A stretch of DNA of 64,000 nt from Haberlea rhodopensis (lineage: Eukaryota > Streptophyta > Magnoliopsida > Lamiales > Gesneriaceae): positions 310,001 through 374,000 of the forward strand of contig CAJQUN010000396.1 in NCBI GenBank assembly GCA_907163345.1, read 5' to 3'. Shown here piece by piece: positions 10,920 through 23,156 of the stretch. A program made the translations under genes and the position numbers. A model generated the notes under the pieces. The model was not told the DNA's origin. It did no database searches and saw nothing but the letters and a program-made list of their open reading frames with translations. Positions within the stretch are counted from its first letter, which is position 1; the number at the start of each line of letters is the position of its first letter.

Positions 10920-12188
10920 ATCAAAGTGCAACGACTCTGAGGTAAGACTAAGATTTAAAATATCTGGATTTATTGTTATATGTTGCAAGGTTTTATAGTT
11001 CTAAATTTATCATCCATAAAAAATTATATAAAACCTCGTATGCAAAATTAAAGGTATCGCTCTGTGTTTTAAAAAATCAGGCACATTTATCCCATTTGTC
11101 GAAGGATTTATGTCTGATTTTTTAAAAAAAAAACACATGGTTTTAAATGACCTTTAATTTTACATAGGGGATATGATAGTTTTCTTTTGTTCGTATCTTT
11201 TCTATACGATAAAAATTTATAATTTCCTCTAATTGTAGTATTCAACATAGAATTAAGAAATATAAGTTATATAAGTAAATATACCATATGTTAAGCACGT
11301 TAACTCAAGTTTTCTCTCTGTTTTATTCGACTTTTCCAATCAGTTAATTCTGAAAGAGAGAACCAAAACTAAACCAAACTAATCCATATTTTTTACCATT
11401 GACAATCAAATCGACTTATCGAATATGTTCAGATTGATAAGTCAATTAAGTTAAATTAAAACCTTGCATACCCTAAACTACGGGAAATATATATGTATGT
11501 GAGTGAATGCACCGAAAATTATATCCGATGTATGTAAGAATTGTCTCTAAAATACAACAACACTTGTAAAAATTGCATGGGACAAGTTAGGAAGCACAAT
11601 AAATGTGGGCAATTAGATATGTACGAACTTCAGTAAGGTTTGGTTTTGATGGACATCGGTACCCAACAACAATAGCTGTATTTGCCGTTTGGTTTCACTG
11701 TCACATTCTCATTGCTGACATAAGCACAAAACTCTCCTCCATATAAAAAAATGTTTATATGGATCAATTCAATATAATTGATCTAAAATGATATGAATGT
11801 TAGTTTATAAGTTATGTTTTAATATTAAGTTGTATATAAATGGAGCTCAAATTGAATGCATATAAGTATTTCTTTGATGGTTGATAGGTTTTGATTCTAC
11901 CGAGTAATGATTGCGACATTGAATTCCATTTTCGGATAAGCCGACGCCTATTATCTTTAGTGGTGAGCAAAAGTTCGGTTAAACCGAACAAACCAAACTA
12001 ATTTGAAAAATTGGTTCGATTATTTCGGAAATTCAATTTTAATTTTTTTAAAAATCGGTTAAGTTATTTCGAAAAAGTGCTAGAAGCTTCGCCAGAAGTG
12101 TTTTGTCTTCTCTGACATGTGTTGCAAAACAATCTATTGATGGGATAAAATGATCTCAAATAACATTATATCATATGGACATATAGCA
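10920..12188. other. Intergenic DNA with a truncated hAT-like end
   Basis: No gene seen. Near 11958 the sequence TAGTGGTGAGCAAAAGTTCG followed by GGTTAAACCGAAC resembles the terminus of hAT-type MITEs (TAGNGGTGAGCA...GGTTCGG), but the opposite end was not found, so it looks truncated at about 12060. Confidence 0.35.
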
Positions 12189-13074
12189 TTAAAATTAGAG
12201 GAAATTACATAAAGGTATCATTTTTCAAAATATCTCTCAACTAAATCTCCTAAAAAATTCATTCTCAACTAAATATACATTCTATAAAACTTCTTTCAAA
12301 TAAGTTTATTTTGTCAACCCTAACCTAATCAGTCCATTTTCATGGCTAAAATACCCTTATTGTAAAAACAACACATGAGATCTTGCTCAATTCTTCAGAT
12401 CCTTTCTTCAACATCACTTTCGAATTGCTTGTGTTTCTTTAGTTCGAAATTGCAATCTCAACAAACTAGAAGTTTATGTCCTTCTCCTTTGTTAATTCGC
12501 GATCGAATGACATGAATTGAGGCAACGAGATTCAATAGTTCGAATCCAAAATCTAAATTGCAGCACAATTTTTTACGCACAAATCATCACTGAAGATCGA
12601 ACACTTAGCTTCACAAATGAAGAGCGTACAGAAGATTCACAAACTCACAAATGAAGATCGCACTGATTTCAGGAACAAATTCGAAGAACAGAACTTTTCA
12701 GAATGTCTACTGGAAATTACCTAAAAACCAACTTCAACTCTCGAAGTCTTCAAAGACTGAAGCACAATTATCGGGAATTTGGCGGCATAGTCTTCGTATT
12801 TTTTTTCTTTTGCGGCGTGCTTTGTCAAAGCACAATTATCGGAAATTTGGCGCGCAATTATTCGTCTGATTTTCTATCAGTTCTAAAATTTTTGGAATTT
12901 CTTTCTACTATATGTGTGGGGCAGCATTAAAGAAGAAGATTGTGATTTACGTGATATTACTCTTGGAATTCTGCCACTTTACTTTACTTGAAATTTGCAT
13001 TACGTGAAATTGGCATTACGTGACAAAAGAATAGAAGGTTTTGTCTTCTTCGTCAATACAAAGAATATCGGTGC

Positions 13075-13925
13075 ATGTAAAAAAACACAAGGAATAGCAT
13101 GCATAATTGAGCGGTGCATGTAAAAATTACACATGCGGTGCATGTAAAATTACTCATGATGTGCATGTAGAATTACTCATACGGTGCATGTAAAATTGAG
13201 CGGTGCATGTAAAAATTACACATGCGGTGCATGTAAAATTACTCATGCCGTGCATTTAGAATTACTCATACGATGCATGTAAAATTGAGCGGTTCATGTA
13301 AAATTACTCATGCGGTGCATATAAAATTACTCATGTGGTGCATGTAAAATTACTCATACTGTGCATGTAAAATTGAGAGGTGCATGTAAAAATTGACTCA
13401 TGCGGTGCATGTAAAAATTACCCATGCGGTGCATGTAAAATTGAGCGGTGCATGTAAAAATTGACTCTTGTGGTACATGTAAAAATTACTAATGCGGTGC
13501 ATGTAAAAATTACTCATGCGATGCATGTAGAATTACCCATACGGTGCATGTAAAATTGAGCGGTGCATGTAAAAATTACTCATGTTGTGCATGTAAAATT
13601 GCTCATACGATGCATGTAAAATTGAGTAATGAGATGCATATAAATTACTAATGCGGTGCTGCCGGTGCATGTAAAATTACTCATATGGCGCATGTAAAAT
13701 GTAAAATTGAGCGGTGCATGTTAAAATCAACTCATGCGTTGCATGCAAAAATTACTCATGCGGTGCATGTAAAATTACTTGTACATTGCATGTAAAATTG
13801 AGCGGTGCATGTAAAAATTGACTCATGCGGTGCATGTAAAATTACTCACCTGGTGCATGTGAAAATGAGTCATGTGGTGCATGTGAAATTACTCATGCGG
13901 TGCATGTAAAAATTATTATCATCAT
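13075..13925 (+). repeat. Short tandem array, GCGGTGCATGTAAAATTACTCAT unit
   Basis: About 35 diverged copies of a 20-25 bp unit of the form CGGTGCATGTAAAATTACTC, alternating with AAAATTGAGCGGTGCATG variants, all in one polarity. Units differ by substitutions and 1-2 base indels, as in an old minisatellite. Confidence 0.9.
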
Positions 13926-15055
13926 TTTGTGTCTAGCGGTGCATGTAATTTACATGCACCGCTAGACTCATGAGATGCATATCTCATGCGGTGCATGTAA
14001 ATAACTTGATTCGCCAACAATTTTTATCTACAATAATGCAACAATCAATTACTAATTCTATTTGTAAATGGATTTCATCATCATTATGAATTTTCAGAAA
14101 CTAATCTCAGTTAAAATTAGAAAAATCTGCACATTATTCATTATTATCATCATTTTCACTTTCTTGTGTCTGGCGGTGCATGTAATTTACATGCACCGCT
14201 AGACACATGAGATTCATATCTCATGCGGTGCATGTAAATAACTTGATTCGACAACAATTTTTATCTACAATACTGCAACAATCAATTCCTAATTTCATTT
14301 GTAAATGGATTTCATCATCATTATGAATTTTCAGAAACTAATCTCAGTTAAAAATAGAAAAATCTGCAATATATTCATTATTATCACCATGTTCACTTTC
14401 TTGTGTCTAGCGGTGCATGTAATTTGCATGCATCGCTAGACTCATGCGATGCATATCTCATGCGGTGCAGTAAATAACATGATTCCACCAACAGTTTTTC
14501 TCTGCAAGACTGCAACAATCAATTCCTAATTCTCTTTGTAAATGAATTTAATCATCATTATGAATTTTCATAAATTAATCTCAGTTAAAAATAGAAAAAT
14601 CTTCACATTATTCATTATTATCATCATTTTCACTTCCTTGTGTCTACCGGTGCATGTAATTTACATGCACCGCTAGACTCATGCGATGCATATCTCATGC
14701 GGTGCATGTAAATAACATCATTCCACCAACAGTTTTTCTCTACAAGACTGCAACAATCAATTCCTAATTCCCTTTGTAAATGAATTTAATCATCTTTATG
14801 AATTTTTAGAAATTAATCTCAGTTAAAAATAGAAAAATCTTCACATTATTCATTATTATCATCATTTTCACTTTCTTGTGTCTACCGGTGCATGTAATTT
14901 ACATGCACCGCTAGACTCATGCTATATCATGCGGTGCATGTAAATAACATTATTCCACCAACAGTTTTTCTCTACAAGACTGCAACAATCAATTCATAAT
15001 TCCCTTTGTAAATGAATTTAATCATCATTATGAATTTTCAGAAATTAATCTCAGT
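13890..15055 (+). repeat. Five tandem 237-bp repeats, each with a long palindrome
   Basis: The landmark TGTCT before the palindrome lies at 13930, 14167, 14404, 14641 and 14879, which gives periods of 237, 237, 237 and 238 bp. Each unit includes a palindrome with arms TCTAGCGGTGCATGTAA and its complement around one base (best preserved in unit 1), then ATGCATATCTCATGCGGTGCATGTAAATAAC and a unique AT-rich part with CTGCAACAATCAATTCCTAA. Later units carry ACCGG in the left arm (TCTACCGG), which breaks perfect pairing. Confidence 0.9.
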
Positions 15056-16119
15056 TTGAGTCTGTCGATGATTTTTTGTAGATTTTGAATGTGAAACTCA
15101 AACTTACAGTGTATTGAGATGTTCTATGGAAAAAAAGATGAAGTTGATAGGTTGACATTTTTCTACACTAATGGTTTTACTTAATCAGTCAGTGCATAAA
15201 ATGGACATGCATCGCCTGCATATAAATTACTCATGCGATGCATGTAAAAATTACATGCACCAATTTACTATTTATTATTATGAAGTGAAAGATTCATGTA
15301 TATCTGTATATCTTCATTCAAGAAAACTATTTGCTCGCACCTTGATCTTAAACCGCAATTTTCTAATATATCAAATGGCAACAAACATATTCAAGCATCC
15401 ACGTTTCACTTTAGAAAAAAAATAAGGAATATCCATGTAAAATTCATCCCAGAAGTTATTGTCGAATTCATCGATATGAAACAATGTGGCCACAGATTCT
15501 TCAAAGTCAGGAATACCCCACTTTTTTGGAAAATTTATTTTCTAATCATATGCGTACAGATATTGAATACATGTAGAACTATGCTTTGGTTGCCCTGAAC
15601 TTTGAATAAGTAACGGAAAAGTTTACTGCGTATTCTGCTCTTTCGTCTTCTCCTAATAATTCATTTCACCGATCATTTACTATGATTTCTTTAGCTTCTT
15701 TTGTTGTTGTTGTATGAACATTTATATTGCCCAAATTGTATTTCTTCAATGAGTTGAATGAAAATGGCTGCTGACAAGCTATCAGTGTCTTCATCTATTT
15801 TCTCATCAACTCGAGATTTCTTCTCTTCGATAATGTCATCTCCGCATGTTTGAGGAAGAAGGAGACAACATATAGTAGTGGGTAATTTTGTCATTTTGTT
15901 ATGAAATGGACCTAATTGAAAGAACTTTTGTTTGGTAGACTGAAATGAAAAAACTTTCTCCTCCTGATACCGGCCCGAAATTTACCCTTAAAATTAACGT
16001 GAAGTCCCCAATATGATATCATATTTTGAAAACGATCGCAAATTTAATTAATTGTTCGTCACGAGCAATTATTTTTTTAAAAAATAAAAAACAAAAATAA
16101 TTTTTAGTGGCATTAAATT

Positions 16120-16602
16120 ATGGTTGCATAACAAACCGAGTCAATCCGGACCCGGCTACAAAACCGGACCGGTTAGGACGGTTCGGAATCAGAAGCAGGC
16201 TAACCGATTCCTAATAGGTTCGGAACCGGTAAGATACCGATCCAACCTGGTTCTAAGGTTCCGGAATCATATCTTACCCGTTCTGACTAAACGGATCCGG
16301 TTTCGAGATGAACCAGATCTATTATTTTAATTTTTTTTATTTAGATAAATATATTTGAGGTTAGTTAGCAAACATAAATGTTCATTAGCTCAATTGTTTA
16401 GAGTTCCATAAGGGTAGGTGATGGCTTCGTGTTCGAATCCTCTGAACAACAATTTGCCTCGATTTTTTGAAGGAAAAAAAATTCAAAAAAACCAGTTCCG
16501 AATTAGAACCGGTCCAACCCGAAACCTATTGAGATCTGAACCGGATCCAGAAACTGTCGGTTTCGATCCGGATCGGACCGGATTGCTTCAATAAGCAACC
16601 AT
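16120..16602. mobile_element. Inverted-repeat element rich in CCGG/GGTTCGG text, 10-bp duplication
   Basis: Bounded by ATGGTTGC on the left and GCAACCAT on the right, and flanked by a perfect 10-bp direct repeat GCATTAAATT (16110-16119 and 16603-16612). The interior is rich in AACCGG, GGTTCGG and GGATCCGG, typical of small plant hAT/Mutator MITEs. The direct-repeat length does not settle the superfamily. It contains a tRNA-like segment at 16378-16449. Confidence 0.6.
16378..16449 (+). other. tRNA-like segment (SINE head or tRNA pseudogene)
   Basis: Shows an A-box-like TTAGCTCAATTGTTTAGAG and a B-box GTTCGAATCC at suitable spacing. The outer bases ATGTTCA and TGAACAA pair at six of seven positions like an acceptor stem. 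The anticodon arm is not convincing, and the segment lies inside a MITE-like element, so a functional tRNA is unlikely. A SINE head or tRNA relic fits better. Confidence 0.35.
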
Positions 16603-16745
16603 GCATTAAATTCTCTTGTCATAGTTCCAACGGTAAAGGAAACAAATTTGGCCGGTTTCGGATCCGGATCGGACTGGATTGATCCGATAAGCATCCCTGC
16701 ATTAAATTCTCTTGTCATAGCTCCAACGGTAAAGGAAACAAATTT
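16555..16745. repeat. Tandem duplication of about 97 bp
   Basis: The end of the element above plus its flank is repeated: GGTTTCGATCCGGATCGGAC ... GCATTAAATTCTCTTGTCAT ... GGTAAAGGAAACAAATTT occurs from about 16555 and again from about 16652, with a few differences. It includes the target-site sequence GCATTAAATT twice. Confidence 0.7.
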
Positions 16746-17011
16746 TACAACTAGAATTTATTGTATTTTGTTGAATTTATTAATTGAATAGGAATTAGTA
16801 TTCTGACTTTTAATACATATTCAGTAACCATTATTGACGTTCTTACTTTAGTTCTTTATAACCGGGGAGGGAATGATAATTTTGATGCCCGTGACTTTCA
16901 AAATGAACTAGAAAATTAACAATATTCGATGGGTCACCATTACGACTTAGAAAGGCAAACATCTGGGCATGAGAAAACCAGGGCAGTTCTGAAAATCGAT
17001 CTTAAAGAAAT

Positions 17012-17081
17012 TTTTTTTTAAGAAAATGACCTCCCCAAATATTATTCCTAACACTTGGGAGGTCATTTTCTTAAAAAAAAA
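17012..17081. repeat. Near-perfect 25-bp inverted repeat with short loop
   Basis: The left arm TTTTAAGAAAATGACCTCCC and the right arm GGGAGGTCATTTTCTTAAAA are exact complements, extended by T/A runs to about 25 bp, around a loop of about 20 bases. It could be a tiny fold-back element or the base of a hairpin transcript. Confidence 0.75.
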
Positions 17082-17880
17082 TCATTTAAGGTCATTTGCC
17101 CAAATTTTCCGAGAAAACCAAATATTTTTAGCACAGATTTTTCTAGCCCAGGTGTCTTGTTTTTGCCACGACCATATTGTCCGATTGAGAAAAGAACATA
17201 TGAACCTATCACTAAAATCCCTCTACCGGGGTGGTAGAACATCCTCAAGAAATATAAGTTTTAATAAGTCTGACCCAATATTGGCAAAAGATTAATAATT
17301 GAAATATTTGGAATATAATTTGAGTGACAAATCAATATTTAACAAATAAAATTACAAGTAATGTTTGTTAAAGTAGATGTTAAATAAGTTAGATAAATCA
17401 ATCAAAATTTACAATTACATCAAATCAAATGACAATTCTCTAAAGTTATGATTGGATAAACGTTATTGGATGGATGTAATTCATTTGAATATAGAAATCT
17501 GATTTGAAAATATATTTGAAATTTGATTTGAAATAATATTTATTTTATATACATTTCAAATCCATCATAATTATCATTATATTTATATAAATTAATATAT
17601 TAATGAATATAAATTTAATATAAATTAATTCAAACAATTAATAGATTTGAAATTGATAGATACAAGTATGTGAATCCAAATCCATTGTAATAAGACAAAA
17701 GTCAAAGATACCATCAGCAATGCGTTGACAAAGTTTTCCGATTTTGGCCTTCGCGTGCATACACTTGCTATAAGTCGCGTGGAGTATACACTCATGAAAA
17801 TCCTCAAAAACCTTTCACTGCAGCTTTAATTGTCTACTTTTCCGACGTAGTTTATTTATTTTTCCCAAATTCACTCAGAA
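17082..17880. other. Upstream region of the DUF1218 gene
   Basis: AT-rich DNA with no recognised gene up to about 17850, where the leader of the DUF1218 gene should begin. No convincing TATA box was picked out. Confidence 0.35.
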
Positions 17881-17907
17881 GAAAGAGAGTAAAGTGTGGA
17901 AGTGATA

Positions 17908-20900
17908 ATGGAAGAAAAAGGGTCGTCTTTAGTTCATCTTCTTGTTGTAGTATTAAGCTTAACCGCATTTGGATTTGCCATTGCTGCCGAACGACGTCGT
18001 AGCACTGTAATCGCTCCTTTCTCACTCCCTCTTTGTCGTTTGTGTTTGTATGTCCACGCATGTATGTTGATTGCTGCAGTTTTAACTGGGTTTTTGTAGA
18101 TCATCTTAAATTATTTTGTTTCTAGGTATGATTTTTCACTTGTGGTCCCATTTGGTTTGTTCTTGTGAGATTTTGTTGGTTTATGATTGTAATCGTTTCT
18201 ATGCTTGGAATGGTGTCGATTTGTGCTCGTTAATGATTTTTGTGAATGGTTTTAACGGGATCTATTTATTTTAGTTTTTTGCCTAACTGTTAATGGAGAT
18301 TGATCTGTCTTGTGTTCTTATTTCTTGTTATGGTCCTTTTACTGGTGGATAATTACAATGCTGAGTGCTTGAATGTTCTGTTGAGCTTTATGAGAATTAA
18401 CAATAATTGACGACTGATTAAGTTTGAGGTGATGTAATGCACTTACGTTGTCCCTTTACGAAAGGATTTTCTATTTCTCTTCTCCTTTTTTTAGACAATA
18501 TATGCACCGTCCAATGAGATTTTAACAAGCCGAGTCCCCGTGAAAGTAAGAGTTGCTCCAACCACTTGCTAATTGGTTGGCCACGTAAATAGAATTGTTT
18601 CCAAGGATCTTGGTATTTAACTTTTTCCCTGGTCGAACTTTTGGTTTGTTTAATGATTTGTTGAAAGAAGCTTTCACTGTTTCCCGTCCCATACACTGCA
18701 AGCATTTGATGGAACTATAAACACCATTTGGTGCGAAAGATAAGGCATTAATTGTTTCCATATCCTTGTTTATCCGGTGTTTGGCTCGAAGAGAAATACA
18801 ATTTTTTTTTTTGTAATCTACAATAATGGAGATATATATCCTTCTAAAATCTATATCTCTCAATCTATTATCCTCATATTATACATCCTTTTATTATCTC
18901 ATCACACGAACCAAGCGATGTCCGGTGTACAAAGGAAGTGCCACATTATGGCATAAGTGAATTTGCCAAAAGGAAAAACCGAAAAAGCAAATAAAAGGTT
19001 AAGGGACAGATATTTTCTTGCTCTATATCAATATATGAAGCTTCAAAGGTATTTTACAAAGATTGGATGTCTTAAAAAAATTGTTTTATGCAGTTGCGCC
19101 AAATTCTGTAAATAAAGATAAGATGCAGTGAATTGTTTATCAAGTAAAGTACTTTGATTTAACGTCCTTGAGAATAACTCAGATAACTTTGGCTTGTAAA
19201 CACCACTCCTTACATCAATAAACAAAAGAGTATGTTTTCCAACAAAATTTTGCACAACAACAATCCCTCATTTTCATTGCACTACTGATTCCTAAAGTGA
19301 TTTTTTTTAGCTTTATCCTGGCTAGGCGTCCGACATCGCGTTCTCTGCTCCATGAGTTCAGATACATCCTTCGATTCCAGACAAAGGCCATTTTCATAGG
19401 CACTTTGTTGTTTATTTGTTCACCGTTATTTAGTTTCAAAATCGGTCCTCTCTGAATGAGATATAAACACATTTCTTTTGCTTCTCGAGTACCTTAAAGC
19501 TAGTTTCCTGGTTGTTTACTACCGCTATGTATGATTTGTGAAGATGCTCGTAAAAGTTCATGGAAGTATTTTACCTGAATGTGTGTTCTTTTATTAGCTG
19601 AAACAACTATAGTAGGCAAATTTGGGAAAGGAAGCAGATACTCAGGGTCCTAGTATAGTCAGAACTGAGTCGGATTATATTATTATGTACAATACCTTCT
19701 CCTTTGGAAAGGAACCAAGAGATAAAACATGTGATGAATAACACTTGTGTGAGAGGATTTAGTCCGTGTTGAGGTGGCTGCTGGAATCAGTAACTTTTAT
19801 CTAATCTCCTTACATTTTCCGTGGAATATGTTTAACCTAGAAGACTAAATTATGCAACCTTAATCTTGTGTATGATGCTTAATTATGGAAAAAATATTTA
19901 GCTGCATTATGAAAGCTTACTTGAATCAAAAAATTCATAAATTTATTCTTTTTCTACTTGTAGTATACATCCAACTTTGCTTTTTTTTGTAAGTCAATTT
20001 GTCACTCCTCAAATTCTACACAAAATCTAGCGGGTTAGACACACACTGTACACAAGTTTGAATATTGAGAGTCGATGTCACCAATGGGTCGCAATAGGTA
20101 TACTTAGTTCTTGGAAGCACTCACATGTGTGAAGTCAGTGTTCCAACATGATTTGGACTTTATGTTTTGAGATTGTATTTGAGCCAAGAAACATGATAGA
20201 ATATTATGAAAAAGATAATCTCAGGCATTCGAATGGTAGTCTTTTTGACTAACGCTTATTCTTGTTTTGGGTTGCTGAAGCATACTTGACTAGTGAAGTG
20301 AGCCATTTTGAAGGGGAAACACCATCCCTTTCTCGATTGCAAGTCTATGATATTGTGTTCTGATGGCTAATATCACCTGATGTCTGTTCAACCAAAGTCT
20401 CCATTCCCATTGGCTTTGTTAACTTTTGATCTAAGAGAAACAATGGTTAGCACTGTGCAACACAATTCAGAGAGTGCTCTGATGGAATAACTGTGATACA
20501 AAATTCTGTCACTAGCTAATGTTCTATATGTTCAGGCACACCTTTTGGATTGCCTTTACGTACTTAACTTGTAAGGTAGATATCGAGTTACTATTAAATC
20601 AAAATAACATTGATAAATTGTCAGTTGGGGTTGGATACCAACATTTTCAGTATCTTTTAGGCAGCTTATTGATTAATATTCCGCAATATAAACCTTTGGT
20701 GCTCCCAATAATTCTCCTTGGGCTTACCGTTACTGTACTGGTTTCTAACGTAAATTCTGTGATTATGCAGTCTGCATGGATTTTACTGTATTTCTCTTAA
20801 AAAAGAGGAATCCCTCTTCTACAACAAATCTTTTGAGGACGTTATTTAGAAACAAATATCAGTCTTTTTTGTGCACTTAGAAAATATAAATTGTTGAAGG

Positions 20901-21882
20901 AGGATCATTGTACTTGAGAGAATAAAGAAAAATTAATCTCCATTCATCCTACATTGGTATGCCATGAAAAGCCGTCTTAAATATGTTTTTTCTATTATTT
21001 TTTTACGGTGGCATCAACATGTTTCACTCGTGAAGTGTTCACAAGCTACTATTTGATGGATTTACAGATCAATGAGTTAGGATTCCATGTCATATTTGAG
21101 TTATCACTAGAAAAGTCGACTCGAGCTTAAAGGCCATAAGCTTGTTTTTGTATCTTTTTTTCTGTGTGAGTGCTTGAATTCAGTTGAATCCGGGCCTTTT
21201 CTAATTATGATTGTATCGTTCTCACTTATTCTTTGCATGACAGGGCACTTTAAATATAGACGACATCACTAATAGAACATATTGTGTCTATGAGTCCGAT
21301 GTTGCCACAGGATATGGTGTGGGGGCATTCCTGTTTCTTCTCTCAAGTGAATCTTTGCTTATGGGCATTACAAAATGCATGTGTTTTGGAAGGCCTTTGG
21401 TTCCCGGTGGAAACCGTGCCTGGACCATAATATATTTCATCTCTTCATGGTAAGATACTGTCTTCTGAACACTCGTTTTGTTTTTCGTTTCCATATCATA
21501 TATGCTAGGGTATTCCAGTACATTATTTTTCACGGGTTCTTTTAGCTCTTTTAAATTTTAAGACAAGTTTTATGCTGCAAGCCTATGTTTCAAAATGGTT
21601 TAACCAAACTTATGTAGGATGACATTTATAACAGCCGAAGCATGCCTAATCGCTGGAGCTAAGAACAACGCTTATCACACCAAGTACCGTAACATGATCT
21701 TAGCAGAGAATTTTTCTTGTGAATCTTTACGGAAAGGCGTATTCATTGCTGGGGCAGTCTTTGTGGTTGGTACAATGATTCTGAATGTCTACTACTACAT
21801 GTACTTCTCTAAGGCTGCCGCTCAACCTGCTCATAAAACTAATCGTGCTGCTTCGTCCGTTGGCATGACTGGGCGAGTATAG
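17908..21882 (+). CDS. DUF1218 membrane protein, three exons, 189 aa
   Basis: Coding exons 17908-18006, 21244-21449 and 21618-21882 join with GT-AG introns and matching phases (0, 2) to give 189 residues, the usual size of the plant DUF1218 family (PF06749). Exon 1 encodes an N-terminal hydrophobic segment LVHLLVVVLSLTAFGFAIAA followed by ERRRST. Exon 2 has the family hallmark TYCVYESDVATGYGVGAFLF and a second hydrophobic stretch. Exon 3 has TAEACLIAGAKNNAYHTKY and a last helix FIAGAVFVVGTMILNVYYYM. Conserved cysteines (TYCVY, KCMCFG, AEACL, FSCESL) are present. The protein should be a small four-helix membrane protein of the secretory pathway. Some members of this family (MODIFYING WALL LIGNIN) affect lignin; whether this one does cannot be told. 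The start is the first ATG that gives the family N-terminus. Confidence 0.92.
18007..21243 (+). other. Large first intron of the DUF1218 gene (3.2 kb)
   Basis: Begins GTAATCGC after AGCACT and ends TTCTTTGCATGACAG. No exon-like segment, RNA gene or intact transposon was recognised. Minus-strand frames at 18418-18863 and 19043-19472 have no recognisable domain. Confidence 0.7.
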
Positions 21883-22800
21883 ATTTTACCAATGGGACCT
21901 AAAGAATTCTTTGCAATGATCTCTGGTCTTCTAAATGATGATTTTTTTATGAAATGTATAATTTAGAATCATATTTAATGTGTTATGGTGGAATTTCAGT
22001 CGATAGACCTATGTTGGAACTATGATCATATTAAATTCATGTTTTTTTGTGGCTTGATTTATGGCTTCGGAGCAATCATATGTAAGTTTTGATTTCTAAA
22101 GACTGAGAAGTGAAATCCTGTCGCGCAGAGAATATTTTTTTTAAATTTTCTATCATATCCATTAATTTTTGAAATGTCAAACACCAATGATTATCACCTT
22201 TGGCTGGTTATAGTATCTCTATCTTCAAAGTTTGTCCCCACATTATATGTTTGTTGCTGAATTAGTAAGTTTAAGGAGATGGGGAGAGAGAAATGAATTG
22301 GGCAAAAATAAAATGTCAAAAAAGCAATGAAGCCAAGAGGAAAAATGTAAAAGAAAGTAGTAAATAGACATCCTCAAGATTTAATGCACTGTAAGAAAAT
22401 GGCAAAATGAAGAACAAGACAGCAAGAGAGAAACAAATCTAAGGTACAAAATCTGATAAGTCTTTACTTTATGATGTCCAGAAGATCAGATATATGTCTT
22501 TTCATTTCAAAACTGGAATATCTTTTTTTTTTTTTCCAACTTTGCACAACCATGGCCAAACAATCCTCTAAAACCCTTTTCGGAACAAAACCCGATAATC
22601 CACAATCTTGGAATAGATGTATTGTAATTGGGTTTAAATCCAGTTCCCGACTTTCTATTTGAAAGAAGATTTTTATACTTTGTATCTTCTTTCCATATAT
22701 TTTCTTATCTTTGTATACTTTAAAGACAAACATTTTTGTTGAATTTTAGGCTACAAATACACTCTCTCTAATGTTGTATATTAAAAATATTTTAAAATGT
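21883..22800. other. 3' flank of the DUF1218 gene
   Basis: 3' UTR and intergenic AT-rich DNA. No gene, RNA or clear transposon was recognised. Confidence 0.4.
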
Positions 22801-23156
22801 CCATATAGTCTGGGTGTATTCCCAGTTTGGTCTCTAAACTTTTTAGTGACCCGATTTAGTCCCTAAAATTTTATATTTTTTCTAAATTCGGTCCCGACGT
22901 TAAGTTGGTCGTAAGAAACAAACATATAGGGACTGAATTAGGAATATTTTTAAAACGTAGAGATTTAACTGGGAACTAACCAGCCCAATTTAGTCCTTAA
23001 AGTTTTAAAAATACTCATGAACCAATTCTCTTTGTTTGCTTCTCACGCGCGACTTAACGTTGTGGACTAAATCAGGAAATTTTATAAAATTGTAGGGGCT
23101 AAATCGGATCACTGAAAACTTTAGGGACAGATCAAGAATGGATCCAACCTATATGG
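22801..23156. mobile_element. Inverted-repeat MITE-like element (about 356 bp)
   Basis: Left end CCATATAGTCTGGGTGTATTC and right end ...GGATCCAACCTATATGG are inverted. The complementarity continues inward through TTTAGTGACCCGATTTAGTC on the left and its counterpart near 23095-23120. Only ATGT flanks both sides, so the target duplication is unclear and the superfamily unresolved. Its right end is 16 bp from the left end of the big MULE. Confidence 0.6.

Larger units (their letters stand above)
12198..15987. mobile_element. Non-autonomous Mutator-like element with TGCATG repeat arrays
   Basis: Flanked by a perfect 9-bp direct repeat TTAAAATTA (12189-12197 and 15988-15996), the size expected of Mutator-like transposition. 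The ends are a loose inverted repeat: the left starts GAGGAAATTACATAAAGGTA and the right, read inward on the other strand, starts GGGTAAATTTCGGGCCGGTA, both leading into TATCA. The 3790-bp body has no transposase. It holds an irregular array of about 24-bp TGCATG repeats (13075-13925) and five 237-bp tandem units (about 13890-15055). The same terminal sequences occur on the large MULE at 23173-38102, so the two appear to belong to one family. Confidence 0.8.

Noticed and set aside
13075..13925. Regular short direct repeats that resemble a CRISPR array
   Set aside because: Repeat and spacer are not distinct, units drift in length and sequence, and this is plant nuclear DNA inside a transposon. 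It is a minisatellite.
15171..15598. Two frames of 84 and 100 codons inside the non-autonomous MULE
   Set aside because: No recognisable domain or captured host gene; they overlap each other in different frames and are likely chance.
18418..18863. Minus-strand frames within the first intron of the DUF1218 gene
   Set aside because: No recognisable domain, no promoter or splice pattern. Probably chance.
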